From CAYWVR01 sp964461715 (GTDB lineage Bacteria; Planctomycetota; Phycisphaerae; FEN-1346): a stretch of 64,000 nt of DNA. Positions within the stretch are counted from its first letter, which is position 1, and the number at the start of each line of letters is the position of its first letter. The DNA is taken from the NCBI GenBank assembly GCA_964461715.1, contig CAYWVR010000009.1, positions 52,567 to 116,566 on the forward strand, read 5' to 3'. The position numbers and the translations under genes are program-made. Below the pieces are notes generated by a model. The model was not told the DNA's origin, ran no database searches, and saw only the letters and a program-made list of their open reading frames with translations. Below are positions 8,859 through 17,364 of this stretch, piece by piece.

Positions 8859-9614
8859 TCACCGAGCACGACCGTAGAGGGTGATGCGGAGGCCAGCCAG
8901 CATCGGGCATCGGTTGGCCAGCCTTTCCCACAGGACTCCCGCCCGGGCCAGCGGTCCGAGGCCCGCGAGATAGGACGGCGGCTCTTCGCGTGTGCGGAGG
9001 TCCACGTCCGAGAACCCGGCCTTCCGCAGCGTTTGTCGAATCCGGGCCGGTGTGTTGGCGCGCCAGAAGGCCGGATACGGATCGTGCGCCGCGGCGGCAT
9101 CCGGGTCCAGCCGCTGAATCAGCGCGCTCCAGACCTCAAGGGGAAGCCAGCGGGCGGCCACGGTGCCCGGATGCAGAGCGTTGACGGTCCGGTAGAAGAA
9201 CGGTCCCCCCGGCCGCAGGACGCGGCGGACTTCCCCAAGGTAGGCCACCGGGTCCGAGAGGTGCTCCAAGACGTAGTCGGAGAGGACGAGGTCGAAAGCG
9301 GCGTCCGCATAGGGCCATCGGTTGTCTCGGACGACCTTGGCCTCGTCGAGGGCCGTGTTCGCGAGCACCGCTTCATCGACGTCAATGCCGCACACCTTCG
9401 CCGCCTCGCCGCGCAGGCGGCGGACGGGGTCGCGCGGCGTCGGACCGGCGCCGGCGTCGAGCACGACGTCGGTGGGCCGAAGGAGGGAGCGGATCCAGCG
9501 ATAGAACAGGACGTTGGTCGGCACGTAGGGCGGGGGGTAGTGTCCTGGACCGGCCCGGGGCAGATCGGCCACCCCTGGAGGCTCGGATGCACGGTCCTGA
9601 GAGGGGTTGCCCAT
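8859..9614 (-). CDS. Class I SAM-dependent methyltransferase
   Basis: 251 residues. Motif I 'VVLDAGAGPTPRDP' followed by an acidic strand end ('GIDVDE') and 'FDLVLSDYVLEHLSDP' define a Methyltransf_11-type fold. The arrangement 'LRPTDVVLDAGAG ... VLRPGGPFFY' is typical of small-molecule or lipid/quinone-like methyltransferases, but nothing fixes the substrate. Starts seven bases after purQ ends, so probably co-transcribed with it, though that need not mean a purine role. Confidence 0.8.
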   Translation of the reverse strand: MGNPSQDRASEPPGVADLPRAGPGHYPPPYVPTNVLFYRWIRSLLRPTDVVLDAGAGPTPRDPVRRLRGEAAKVCGIDVDEAVLANTALDEAKVVRDNRWPYADAAFDLVLSDYVLEHLSDPVAYLGEVRRVLRPGGPFFYRTVNALHPGTVAARWLPLEVWSALIQRLDPDAAAAHDPYPAFWRANTPARIRQTLRKAGFSDVDLRTREEPPSYLAGLGPLARAGVLWERLANRCPMLAGLRITLYGRAR

Positions 9615-9621
9615 GCCTCGC

Positions 9622-10404
9622 TCACGCGAAATACGCCACGCCCCGCCGGAACACCCGCATGCCGTCGCCTTCCTCGGTCGGGCCCCGCCGGGTCCACGCG
9701 GGATGGTGCCAGGGCAGGACGTGTCGCTCCGGGTGCGGCATGAGACCGAGGACGCGGCCGGTCGGGTCGCAGACCCCTGCGATGTCGTCGATCGAGCCGT
9801 TCGGGTTCGCGGGGAAGCCGGCGCCCGCGTGGCCGTGGGCGCTCACGTAGCGGAAGGCCACTTGGCCGGCGGCATCGAGGGCGTCGGCGGAGGCGTCCGC
9901 GCCGGGGACGAACTTCCCCTCCCCGTGGGCCACCGGCAGGTACAGCGTCTCGCCCTTCTCCAGCAGCGGGCACCGGTCCGTCTCGACGCGCAGATGGACC
10001 CAGCGGTCCTCGAACTGGCCGGAATCGTTGGCGGTGAGCGTCGCCGATTGATCGAGCGTCGGTCGCCCGTTGTCCGAGCCGGGCAGAAGGCCGCACTTGA
10101 CGAGCACCTGGAACCCGTTGCAGATGCCGAGCACCAGCCCGCCGCGCTCCAGCAGCCCGTGGACGGCGTCGGCGAGGTGGTGGACGAGTTGATTGGCGAA
10201 AATCTTGCCGGCGGCGATGTCGTCGCCGTAGGAGAACCCGCCGGGGACCGTGAGAATCTGGTACGCGTCCAGCCGCGACGGGTCGTCGATGAGCCGGTTG
10301 ATGTGGACGCGGTCCGCCGCGGCGCCCGCCTCCGTCCAGGCGAACTCCGTCTCGGCGTCGCAGTTGATCCCCGCGGTGCGAAGCACCAGCGCCCGTACGC
10401 CCAT
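9622..10404 (-). CDS. purQ: Phosphoribosylformylglycinamidine synthase, glutaminase subunit PurQ
   Basis: 260 residues, class I glutamine amidotransferase with nucleophile elbow 'LGICNGFQVL' (Cys) and the His/Glu of 'LMPHPERH' near the C terminus. It releases ammonia from glutamine for PurL in step four of purine synthesis. 'GGFSYGDDIAAGKIFANQ' is characteristic of PurQ. The start at 10404 (MGVRALVLRTAG) lies two bases after the purL stop, tighter than the ATG 36 bases upstream. Slightly longer than the roughly 230-residue small PurQ form. Confidence 0.95.
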   Translation of the reverse strand: MGVRALVLRTAGINCDAETEFAWTEAGAAADRVHINRLIDDPSRLDAYQILTVPGGFSYGDDIAAGKIFANQLVHHLADAVHGLLERGGLVLGICNGFQVLVKCGLLPGSDNGRPTLDQSATLTANDSGQFEDRWVHLRVETDRCPLLEKGETLYLPVAHGEGKFVPGADASADALDAAGQVAFRYVSAHGHAGAGFPANPNGSIDDIAGVCDPTGRVLGLMPHPERHVLPWHHPAWTRRGPTEEGDGMRVFRRGVAYFA

Positions 10405-10406
10405 GG

Positions 10407-13280
10407 TCACTCCTTGCCCCAATCGAGCGGCCGTTTCCACGCCTCGCGAAGGTCATCGCACGCCAGGTCGATGACCGTTTCTCCGCCGATGCCGCGCACC
10501 ACGAGCCGCGCGTCTTCGGTCGCCTCCCCCACGAGTGCGCAGGGAAGGCCCGTCAGATGCGCCGTGAAATCCCCCGCCCGGGCCGCCTCGACCTCGACGA
10601 GGAACCGCGTGGTCGATTCGCTGAAGGCGACGCGCCCGTCGTCGTCGAACCCGTGCGGGCGCGGCACATGGGCCAGATGCAGGTCGAGGCCCGGGCCCCC
10701 CGCGAAGGCCATCTCGGCCGCCGCCACGGCCAGGCCTCCCTCCGAAAGGTCGTGGCACGCACGGACGCATCCGTCGCGGATGGCCGTGTGAACGGCCCGG
10801 AAGAAGCGCGGCGCCGTCTCCAGATCGACCTGGGGCGCGCCCGTGCCGATGGCGCCGCGGAGGGCGTACCAGTGCGACCCGCCCAGCTCGTCCTTCGTCA
10901 GGCCCACGAGATAGACAGGGTTTCCGGGGGTCTTCAGGTCCATCGTCACGCACCGCCGCACGTCGTCGACGAGGGCCATCGAGCTGACCAGCAGCGTCGG
11001 CGGGATGACGATCGTCTCGTCGCCCCAGGCGAACTCGTTGTTGAGGCTGTCCTTGCCGCTGATGAACGGCGTCCCGTATGCGACGGCCGTGTCGTAGAGG
11101 GCCTTGGAGGCGAGGACAAGCGACCCGAGCCGGTCGGGCTTGTCGCAGTTGCCCCAGCAGTAGTTGTCGAGCAGGGCGATGCGGTCCGGCCGCGCGCCCA
11201 CCGCGACGACGTTCCGTACGGCCTCGTCGACCCCCGCCGCGGCCATCCAATACGGGTCCACGTCGCCGTACTTCGGGTTCATGCCGCACCCGACGGCGAG
11301 GCCCTTGATCGAGCCCAGGACGGGGGTGATGACGCAGGCGTCGCCGGGCCCGTCTTCGCCGGCGCCGACGAGCGGCTTGACGACCGTCTGGCCCTGGACC
11401 TCGTGATCGTACTGGCGGATGACCCATTCCTTCGAGCAGACGTTCCAGCTCTGGAGGACGGCCAGAAGGTCCGCGGCCAGGTCCGGTTGCGCCGGCGGGG
11501 CCGGGTCGGGGTGTGCGGGACGGGGCCAGACGGCCTCCAGCTCCCGGCGCGGCAGCCCGCCGTAGAGGAAGTCGATGGCCATGTCGCCGACCAGGTTCCC
11601 CTCGTACCGAAGGCGGAGGCGGCCGGTGTCGGTGAACTCGCCGATGACCGTCGCCTCGACGTCCTCCGAGGCGAAGAGGGCGAGCAGTGCGTCCACCTTC
11701 TCCGGTTCGACGGCCAGGACCATGCGCTCCTGGGCCTCGGAGATCCAAATCTCGGTGTAGGAGAGGCCCTCGTACTTGAGGGGCACCCGGTCCAGATGGA
11801 CCTCTGCCCCGAGGTCCTCGGCCATCTCGCCGACGGCGCTCGACAGGCCGCCCGCCCCGCAGTCCTGGATGGCCGTGTAGAGGTCCCGGTTTCGGGCGGC
11901 GACCAGCGTGTCGACCATCTTCTTCTCGACGATGGGGTTGCCGATCTGGACGGCGTGGCTGAACTCCTCGCCCGTCGTGTGCGTCAGCTCCCCGGAGGAG
12001 AACGTCGCCCCGTGGATGCCGTCGCGTCCGGTGCGCCCGCCCACCAGGACAATGGCGTGGCCGGCGGCTTGGTGCTTGAAGCACTTGTCCCGCGGGATGA
12101 GCCCGACGTTGCCGCAGTAGACGAGCGGGTTGCCCAGGTAGCGCTCGTCGAAGTACAGGGCGCCGTTGGCGGTGGGGATGCCCATGCGGTTGCCGTAGTC
12201 GCGGACGCCGGAGACGACCCCGGTCATGACGCGCCGCGGGTGCAGGACGCCGGGGGGCAGGGCGTCGGCGGGCGTGTCCGGCGGGGCGAAGCAGAAGACG
12301 TCGGTGTTCAGGATCGGCCGGGCCCCAAGTCCCGTGCCGAGCGGGTCGCGGATCACGCCGCCGATCCCCGTCGCGGCGCCGCCGTACGGCTCCAGGGCGC
12401 TGGGGTGGTTGTGGGTCTCGACCTTGAAGCAGACGGCCCACTCGTCGTCGAACTCGATGACCCCGCTCCCGTCGACGAAGACGGAGATGCACCACGGGCG
12501 GTCCAATTCCTTCGTCGCCCGGAAGACGGTTTGCTTCAGCAGATTGTCGATGGTTTCGCCCTCGAACGTGATGAGACCGCGCAGCGTCTTGTGGACGCAA
12601 TGCTCGGACCACGTCTGGGCGAGCGTCTCCAGCTCGACGTCCGTCGGGTCGCGGTCGAGGCCGCGGAAGTGCTCCTGGATCGCCGTCATCTCCCGCAGGT
12701 TCAGGAACAAGCCGCCTTGGCGGCTGATCGTCTCGAGGGCCGCATCGTCGGCCTCGCGGAGGGCAACGGTGATCTTCTCGAACGCGTAGGGGGCGGCCTC
12801 GCGGAAGACGTCCTCGGCCTCCCCGGCGAACGCCACGTCCTCGATGCAGTCGTTCGCCAGGACCGCCCACGCGAGTCGCTCGAGCTCCGCCTGCGACGGC
12901 GATCCGGTGAAGTAGTACTTGCGGGCAGTGCGGCAGCGGCGGGCCTCCAAGCCCATGTCCGCGATGGCCTGGAGCGTCGAGATCGCCACCGGGTCCATGA
13001 CGCCGGGCTGCCGCCGGACCACGGCCACGGCCCGGGCGTCGCCCGCGCGATCCCCTTCGCGGCGCATCTCGAACGTCTCGACGACCGGGTCGGCGAGGAG
13101 CCGGGCGGCGATGCGGCGGACGTCGTCCTCGGCGGCGTCGGTGTCGAGGTAGAAGAGGCGCGACGACTCAACCGCCTCGACGGTCCGGATGCCCAGCGCG
13201 TCGCGGACCTGGCGGAGGACCTCCTCGCCGTGGACGTCGCGTGCGGGGGGTTTGTGGCGGATCTCGATTTCCCAGACCAT
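10407..13280 (-). CDS. purL: Phosphoribosylformylglycinamidine synthase, PurS-PurL fusion
   Basis: 957 residues, about 200 longer than the small PurL used with separate PurS and PurQ. Residues 1 to about 75 ('WEIEIRHKPPARD', 'DPVVETFEM') look like a PurS domain, followed by a second PurS-like/linker region and then PurL proper with 'TWSEHCVHKT', 'KVETHNHPS' and the glycine-rich 'GAATGIGGVIRDP'. It converts FGAR to FGAM with ATP and ammonia from PurQ. The start is placed at 13280 (MVWEIEIRH) because PurS sequence begins there. Operon with purQ. Confidence 0.93.
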   Translation of the reverse strand: MVWEIEIRHKPPARDVHGEEVLRQVRDALGIRTVEAVESSRLFYLDTDAAEDDVRRIAARLLADPVVETFEMRREGDRAGDARAVAVVRRQPGVMDPVAISTLQAIADMGLEARRCRTARKYYFTGSPSQAELERLAWAVLANDCIEDVAFAGEAEDVFREAAPYAFEKITVALREADDAALETISRQGGLFLNLREMTAIQEHFRGLDRDPTDVELETLAQTWSEHCVHKTLRGLITFEGETIDNLLKQTVFRATKELDRPWCISVFVDGSGVIEFDDEWAVCFKVETHNHPSALEPYGGAATGIGGVIRDPLGTGLGARPILNTDVFCFAPPDTPADALPPGVLHPRRVMTGVVSGVRDYGNRMGIPTANGALYFDERYLGNPLVYCGNVGLIPRDKCFKHQAAGHAIVLVGGRTGRDGIHGATFSSGELTHTTGEEFSHAVQIGNPIVEKKMVDTLVAARNRDLYTAIQDCGAGGLSSAVGEMAEDLGAEVHLDRVPLKYEGLSYTEIWISEAQERMVLAVEPEKVDALLALFASEDVEATVIGEFTDTGRLRLRYEGNLVGDMAIDFLYGGLPRRELEAVWPRPAHPDPAPPAQPDLAADLLAVLQSWNVCSKEWVIRQYDHEVQGQTVVKPLVGAGEDGPGDACVITPVLGSIKGLAVGCGMNPKYGDVDPYWMAAAGVDEAVRNVVAVGARPDRIALLDNYCWGNCDKPDRLGSLVLASKALYDTAVAYGTPFISGKDSLNNEFAWGDETIVIPPTLLVSSMALVDDVRRCVTMDLKTPGNPVYLVGLTKDELGGSHWYALRGAIGTGAPQVDLETAPRFFRAVHTAIRDGCVRACHDLSEGGLAVAAAEMAFAGGPGLDLHLAHVPRPHGFDDDGRVAFSESTTRFLVEVEAARAGDFTAHLTGLPCALVGEATEDARLVVRGIGGETVIDLACDDLREAWKRPLDWGKE

Positions 13281-13324
13281 CGTTTGTGTGTCCTTTGACG
13301 GCACGCGAGGCGGAAGCGCCGCGG

Positions 13325-14206
13325 CTAACGTCGGCTGCGCTCGTCCTTCCGTACCTGCTGTTGGGTCACCACCCGGTCGCGGCGGGCCTTGGCTTCGGCC
13401 AGCATCCGCTCGATCGTCTCGGCGTCGCCGTCGCGAAGGGCCCGGCCCATGCCGGCCAGGACTTGGCTGAAGCGCTCCAAGGCGTCGACGACCTCGGTGG
13501 CGTTGCTCAAGAGGATATCGCGCCAGAGGGCGGCGTCGCCGCTCGCCACGCGCGTCGTGTCCGTCCAGCCCGGTCCGGCGAGCGCTTCGGCTTGTGGCTC
13601 GATGGCCGAGACCAGCGCCGAGGCGGCGGCGTGCGGCAAGTGGCTGACCTGTGCCAGAAGCCGGTCATGAGCCTCGGGCGAGAGACGCTCGATGCGCATC
13701 CCCAGGGCCTGCCACGTCCTCGCGACGCGCTCCAGCGCCCCGGGCGGCGTGCGCTCGGTGGGCGTCACGCAGCAGAGGCGGCCCTCAAAAAGGTCCTCCC
13801 GTGCCGCCTCCACGCCTCGCTGCTCGCTCCCCGCGATGGGATGACACCCGACGAACGCGCATCCGTCGGGCACCGCCGCCTCCATCGCGGTGACGACGCC
13901 GGCCTTCGTGCTTCCCACGTCGATGATGACGGCGCCGGGTTCGAGGGCCGGGGCGGCGGCGTGCATCATCGTCTCGAAAAGGCCCACGGGCGTCGCGAGG
14001 ACCGCCAAGTCGCTGCCCCGGGCGCCCTTGGCCGGGTCGAGCGTCGTCGCATCGACGGCGTCGGCGGCGAGGGCGGCCGCCAGGCTCGTGTCGCGGTGGC
14101 CCACCCCCACGACCCGTCGCGCCAAACCCCGCCGCTTCAGCGCCAGACCCAGGCTGCCGCCGATAAGGCCGACGCCGAAGATGGTGACCTGGGTCCAGGG
14201 CTTCAT
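13325..14206 (-). CDS. tyrA: Prephenate dehydrogenase (TyrA family)
   Basis: 293 residues. The N-terminal Rossmann fold is 'VTIFGVGLIGGSLGLALKRRG'-like, with the GxGxxGxS signature of TyrA. 'DVGSTKAGV' and 'GCHPIAGSEQRGVEAA' are the conserved prephenate-binding segments, and 'LLAQVSHLPHAAASAL' is the helix with the conserved SHLPH. It oxidatively decarboxylates prephenate to 4-hydroxyphenylpyruvate for tyrosine. No ACT or chorismate mutase domain. Start at 14206 preferred, placing the Rossmann strand at residue 5. Divergent from the kinase gene. Confidence 0.95.
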   Translation of the reverse strand: MKPWTQVTIFGVGLIGGSLGLALKRRGLARRVVGVGHRDTSLAAALAADAVDATTLDPAKGARGSDLAVLATPVGLFETMMHAAAPALEPGAVIIDVGSTKAGVVTAMEAAVPDGCAFVGCHPIAGSEQRGVEAAREDLFEGRLCCVTPTERTPPGALERVARTWQALGMRIERLSPEAHDRLLAQVSHLPHAAASALVSAIEPQAEALAGPGWTDTTRVASGDAALWRDILLSNATEVVDALERFSQVLAGMGRALRDGDAETIERMLAEAKARRDRVVTQQQVRKDERSRR

Positions 14207-14427
14207 GGGCTCGGGCGGGCGAAGGTCCGCGCTTGCGTGGCCGGGCGGCAACTCCGGCGGCTACTGTAGGCGGCGTCTCGAAGGGGGTCAACAGATTTTT
14301 GCGTTGCCCAGACACCCGGGGCCGGGTAAAAACCCTCCGACCGCCGCAGGCCCGGGGCCATGGGGACCGGGGCGCAAACGGACCGACCGGCGGGCCAGGG
14401 CCGACCTACCGACGCAACGCGACGACC

Positions 14428-15270
14428 ATGCCGCAGACCATCAACGGCTTCCAGGTACTCCGCAAGATCGCCGAGACGAACACGGCGGAGATCTTCCACG
14501 TACTGCGCCTCGTGGGGCGTGGGCGCGGCGACGAGTACGCTTTGAAGGTCCTCCGGCCCCAGTATGCCGACGATCGCGGCGAGCGGACCTTCCTGGAGAA
14601 CGAGCACCGCGTCCGCCAAGGCATCGAGCATCCGAACCTGATCCGCGTCCACGAGGTGATGCTGGACGCCCCCCGCCCGTTCCTGGTGATGGAGCTTGTG
14701 CACGGGCGGAGCCTGCGGGATATTCTGGCCCGCGAGCGCCCCCCGCTGGCCACGGGGCTCGGGTGGCTGGCCCAGGTGGCCGACGGCCTGGCCGCCTTCC
14801 ACGAGCACGGTTGCATCCACCGCGATGTCAAGCCCCAGAACATCGTGGTGGGCGAGGACCACGTGGTGCGGGTGATCGATTTCGCCCTGGCCCGGGCGAT
14901 CGAGTCGCGGGGCGCCCGGGCATTCCTCAGGCGCCTGTTCGATCGGCGGCGGCCCGGCACGTGGTCGTACATGGCCCCGGAGCAGATTCGGAACGAACCG
15001 CTGACGGCCCAGACGGACGTCTACAGCCTCGGCGTGACGGTATACGAGACCGTCACCGGCAAGCTGCCGTTCGGGGCCGAGACGTCGCAGGCCCTCCTGG
15101 AGCAGCACCTTCACGCCTCCCCGCCGCCCATGGTCCGGGTCGTGCCGGACGTGCCGGGGGAGCTGGAGGAGCTGGTACTGGGGATGATGGCGAAGGACCC
15201 CCTTGACCGCCCGCACGGGATGGGGTATGTCGGAATGAAGCTGAGGGGCATCATGCAGGTCTGCGGCTGA
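14428..15270 (+). CDS. Hanks-type Ser/Thr protein kinase with atypical motifs
   Basis: 280-residue soluble kinase domain with no membrane segment or extra domain. Catalytic features present: Lys40 in 'EYALKVL', 'HRDVKPQN' at 131-138 and 'APE' at 183-185. Two are altered: the nucleotide-binding glycine loop is replaced by 'AETNTAEIFHV' and the Mg-binding DFG is DFA (151-153). The metal-binding Asp is kept, so activity is plausible but unproven. Start at 14428 because kinase homology begins at residue 8. accA follows 38 bases downstream, so the two may be co-transcribed. Confidence 0.88.
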   Translation: MPQTINGFQVLRKIAETNTAEIFHVLRLVGRGRGDEYALKVLRPQYADDRGERTFLENEHRVRQGIEHPNLIRVHEVMLDAPRPFLVMELVHGRSLRDILARERPPLATGLGWLAQVADGLAAFHEHGCIHRDVKPQNIVVGEDHVVRVIDFALARAIESRGARAFLRRLFDRRRPGTWSYMAPEQIRNEPLTAQTDVYSLGVTVYETVTGKLPFGAETSQALLEQHLHASPPPMVRVVPDVPGELEELVLGMMAKDPLDRPHGMGYVGMKLRGIMQVCG

Positions 15271-15308
15271 GGCCGTGCCCCCGGCGGCGTACGCGGTGAG
15301 AGGGTTCC

Positions 15309-16292
15309 ATGGCACGTGTTTGCCTCGAATTCGAGAAGCCGTTCGCGAGGCTCGAGGAGCGCATCCGCGAGCTCGAGGACGAGCAGCAGGCCACCGGCGT
15401 CGACCTGTCCGCCGAGATTCGCGACATCCGCCGCAACCTCGTCGTCATGATCCGCAAGAAATACGCGGCCCTGACGCCGTGGGAGGTGGTCCAGGTGGCT
15501 CGCCATCCCGACCGGCCCCAGACGATGGATTACGTCGAGGCCTTTGTCCAGGACTTCAAGGAGCTGCACGGCGACCGTCGGTTCCGCGACGACAAGGCCA
15601 TCGTATGCGGCCTCGGGCGGATCGCCGGCGAGCGGGTCATGGTGATCGGCCACCGCAAGGGCCGCGATACCCGCGAGAAGGTCGAGTGCTACTTCGGCTG
15701 CGCCCACCCGGAGGGCTACTGGAAGGCCCTGCGGTGCATGCGCCTGGCCGAGAAGTTCCGCCTGCCCGTCCTTCAGCTTATCGACACCCAGGGGGCCTAC
15801 CCCGGCATCGGGGCGGAGGAGCGTGGCGTCGCCGAGTCGATCGCCGTCAACATGCGCGAGATGTCGCGCCTCAAGGTGCCCATCGTCGGGGCGATTATCG
15901 GCGAGGGGGCCTCCGGCGGATACCTCGGCATCGGCATTGCCGACCGCCTGATCATGCTCGAGTTCTCCTATTGCAGCGTCATCACGCCGGAAGGGTGCGC
16001 GGCGATCCTGTGGCGGACGGCCGAGAAGGCCCCGGAGGCCGCCCAGGCCCTCCGCCTGACGGCCGCCGACGGCAAGTTCTACGGCGTCATCGACGACATC
16101 GTGCCCGAGCCGCTCGGGGCGGCCCACCGCAACCCGCGGGAGATGGCCATTGCCCTGGAGCGGCGGATCGGCCGGCACCTGCGGGAGCTGAAGCAGCTCG
16201 CCCCCGACGAGCTCCGCGCCGCCCGATACGAGAAGCTCCGCCGCGTCGGCGTCGTTGTCGAGGCTGCCGCCGGATCCGCCGGTCCGGCCTGA
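15309..16292 (+). CDS. accA: Acetyl-CoA carboxylase carboxyltransferase subunit alpha
   Basis: 327 residues, standard AccA length. N-terminal helical region 'FEKPFARLEERIREL', then the crotonase-like carboxyltransferase fold with 'LIDTQGAYPGIGAEERG' and 'IGEGASGGYLGIG', both hallmark AccA segments. With AccD it transfers carboxyl from biotin to acetyl-CoA to make malonyl-CoA, the first step of fatty-acid synthesis. A GAGAGGG Shine-Dalgarno precedes the ATG. accD, accB and accC are not in the window. Confidence 0.96.
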   Translation: MARVCLEFEKPFARLEERIRELEDEQQATGVDLSAEIRDIRRNLVVMIRKKYAALTPWEVVQVARHPDRPQTMDYVEAFVQDFKELHGDRRFRDDKAIVCGLGRIAGERVMVIGHRKGRDTREKVECYFGCAHPEGYWKALRCMRLAEKFRLPVLQLIDTQGAYPGIGAEERGVAESIAVNMREMSRLKVPIVGAIIGEGASGGYLGIGIADRLIMLEFSYCSVITPEGCAAILWRTAEKAPEAAQALRLTAADGKFYGVIDDIVPEPLGAAHRNPREMAIALERRIGRHLRELKQLAPDELRAARYEKLRRVGVVVEAAAGSAGPA

Positions 16293-16312
16293 CGCCTGTC
16301 ACGGAGGTGGCC

Positions 16313-17272
16313 GTGAGGTCCCGTCTGCTTCATCTCGTCCTGTTTGCGGCGTTCGCGGCCCCGCATGCGCGCGCCGCCGAGTCGCCCGAGTCGCAGACGC
16401 CGCCCGAGCCCCCCGCCCGGACGAACTGGCGCCCGAGCGTCGAGGACGCCGTCGCCGAGGCCGTCAAGACCCGCAAGCCCGTCCTTTTCTACTTCCGCGC
16501 CGGCTGGTGCCAGCCGTGCCGGTGGATGGAGAAGGGCAGCTTCGGGAACCGCAAGATCGCCGCCTGGCTCGAGCAGCATTTCGTCCCGGTCCGCATCGAC
16601 GACACGGCGTGCCCGGGTCCGTGGACGAAACGGTTCGAGGTCCGCGTGTACCCAAGCGTCCTTTTTATCCACCCGGCGATGAACCCGAAGGACCCGCTGG
16701 AGACGCCCCTGCACATCATCGTCGGACCGCGGCGGCCGCAGGAATTCGTCGAGCTGTGCGAGGCCGTGCGGGGGCTGGCCCCCCTGTTCGAGGCCCGCGA
16801 GGCGAAGCCGAACGACCTGGAGGCGGCGTTCGCGCTGGGCGAGGCGCTGGCGCGGCTGGGGCAGATGCGCCGAGCGGCGCCGCACCTGGAGCGGGCCGCC
16901 GAGCTGGACCCGCGCAACGAGGCCGGACGCCGGGCCCAGGCCGAGCTGATCCTGGCCATGGTCCCCCTGGAGGAAAACCTGCCGAACGAGGCCCTGAAGC
17001 GGCTCGACGCCTGGATGAAGGCGTACCCGGACGCCCCTGAAATGCCCGTTGCCCTGTACTACAAGGGCACGGTCTACTACGGGGACGGCCGCCTTCGCGA
17101 GGCCCGCGCCGTCTTCGAGGCGCTGCGCAAGCGGTTCCCCGCCCACCGCAAGGCCTACGAGGCCGACAAGGCCATCCAGGCCATCGATGCCCGCCTCGCC
17201 GCCGAGCCGCCGTCTGAGGAGGCCGCGCCTCCCGAGACAGCCAAGCCCGGGAAGCCGGAGCCCAAAGGGTAG
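16313..17272 (+). CDS. Exported thioredoxin-fold protein with TPR-like C terminus
   Basis: 319 residues from a GTG with GGAGG six bases upstream; starting there gives a clean signal peptide ending near 'APHARA' (residue 21). The thioredoxin-like domain has the redox pair 'WCQPC' (Cys66, Cys69) in a Thioredoxin_7-like context ('KPVLFYFRAGWC'), but the usual cis-proline region is degenerate. From about residue 165 there are helical TPR-like repeats ('LGEALARLGQMRRAAPHLERA', 'YYKGTVYYGDGRLREARAVF'), ending in a Pro/Glu/Lys-rich tail. Likely an extracytoplasmic thiol protein that binds partners through the TPRs. Twenty bases after accA. Confidence 0.82.
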   Translation: MRSRLLHLVLFAAFAAPHARAAESPESQTPPEPPARTNWRPSVEDAVAEAVKTRKPVLFYFRAGWCQPCRWMEKGSFGNRKIAAWLEQHFVPVRIDDTACPGPWTKRFEVRVYPSVLFIHPAMNPKDPLETPLHIIVGPRRPQEFVELCEAVRGLAPLFEAREAKPNDLEAAFALGEALARLGQMRRAAPHLERAAELDPRNEAGRRAQAELILAMVPLEENLPNEALKRLDAWMKAYPDAPEMPVALYYKGTVYYGDGRLREARAVFEALRKRFPAHRKAYEADKAIQAIDARLAAEPPSEEAAPPETAKPGKPEPKG

Positions 17273-17364
17273 CCGCGATGAGGTGCGTTGCGGCGAAACG
17301 TCCCCCAGGCAGGCGTGTTTCACGGGTGAGATCGAACCGAATCTGACTCGATTGGAGCGATGTC

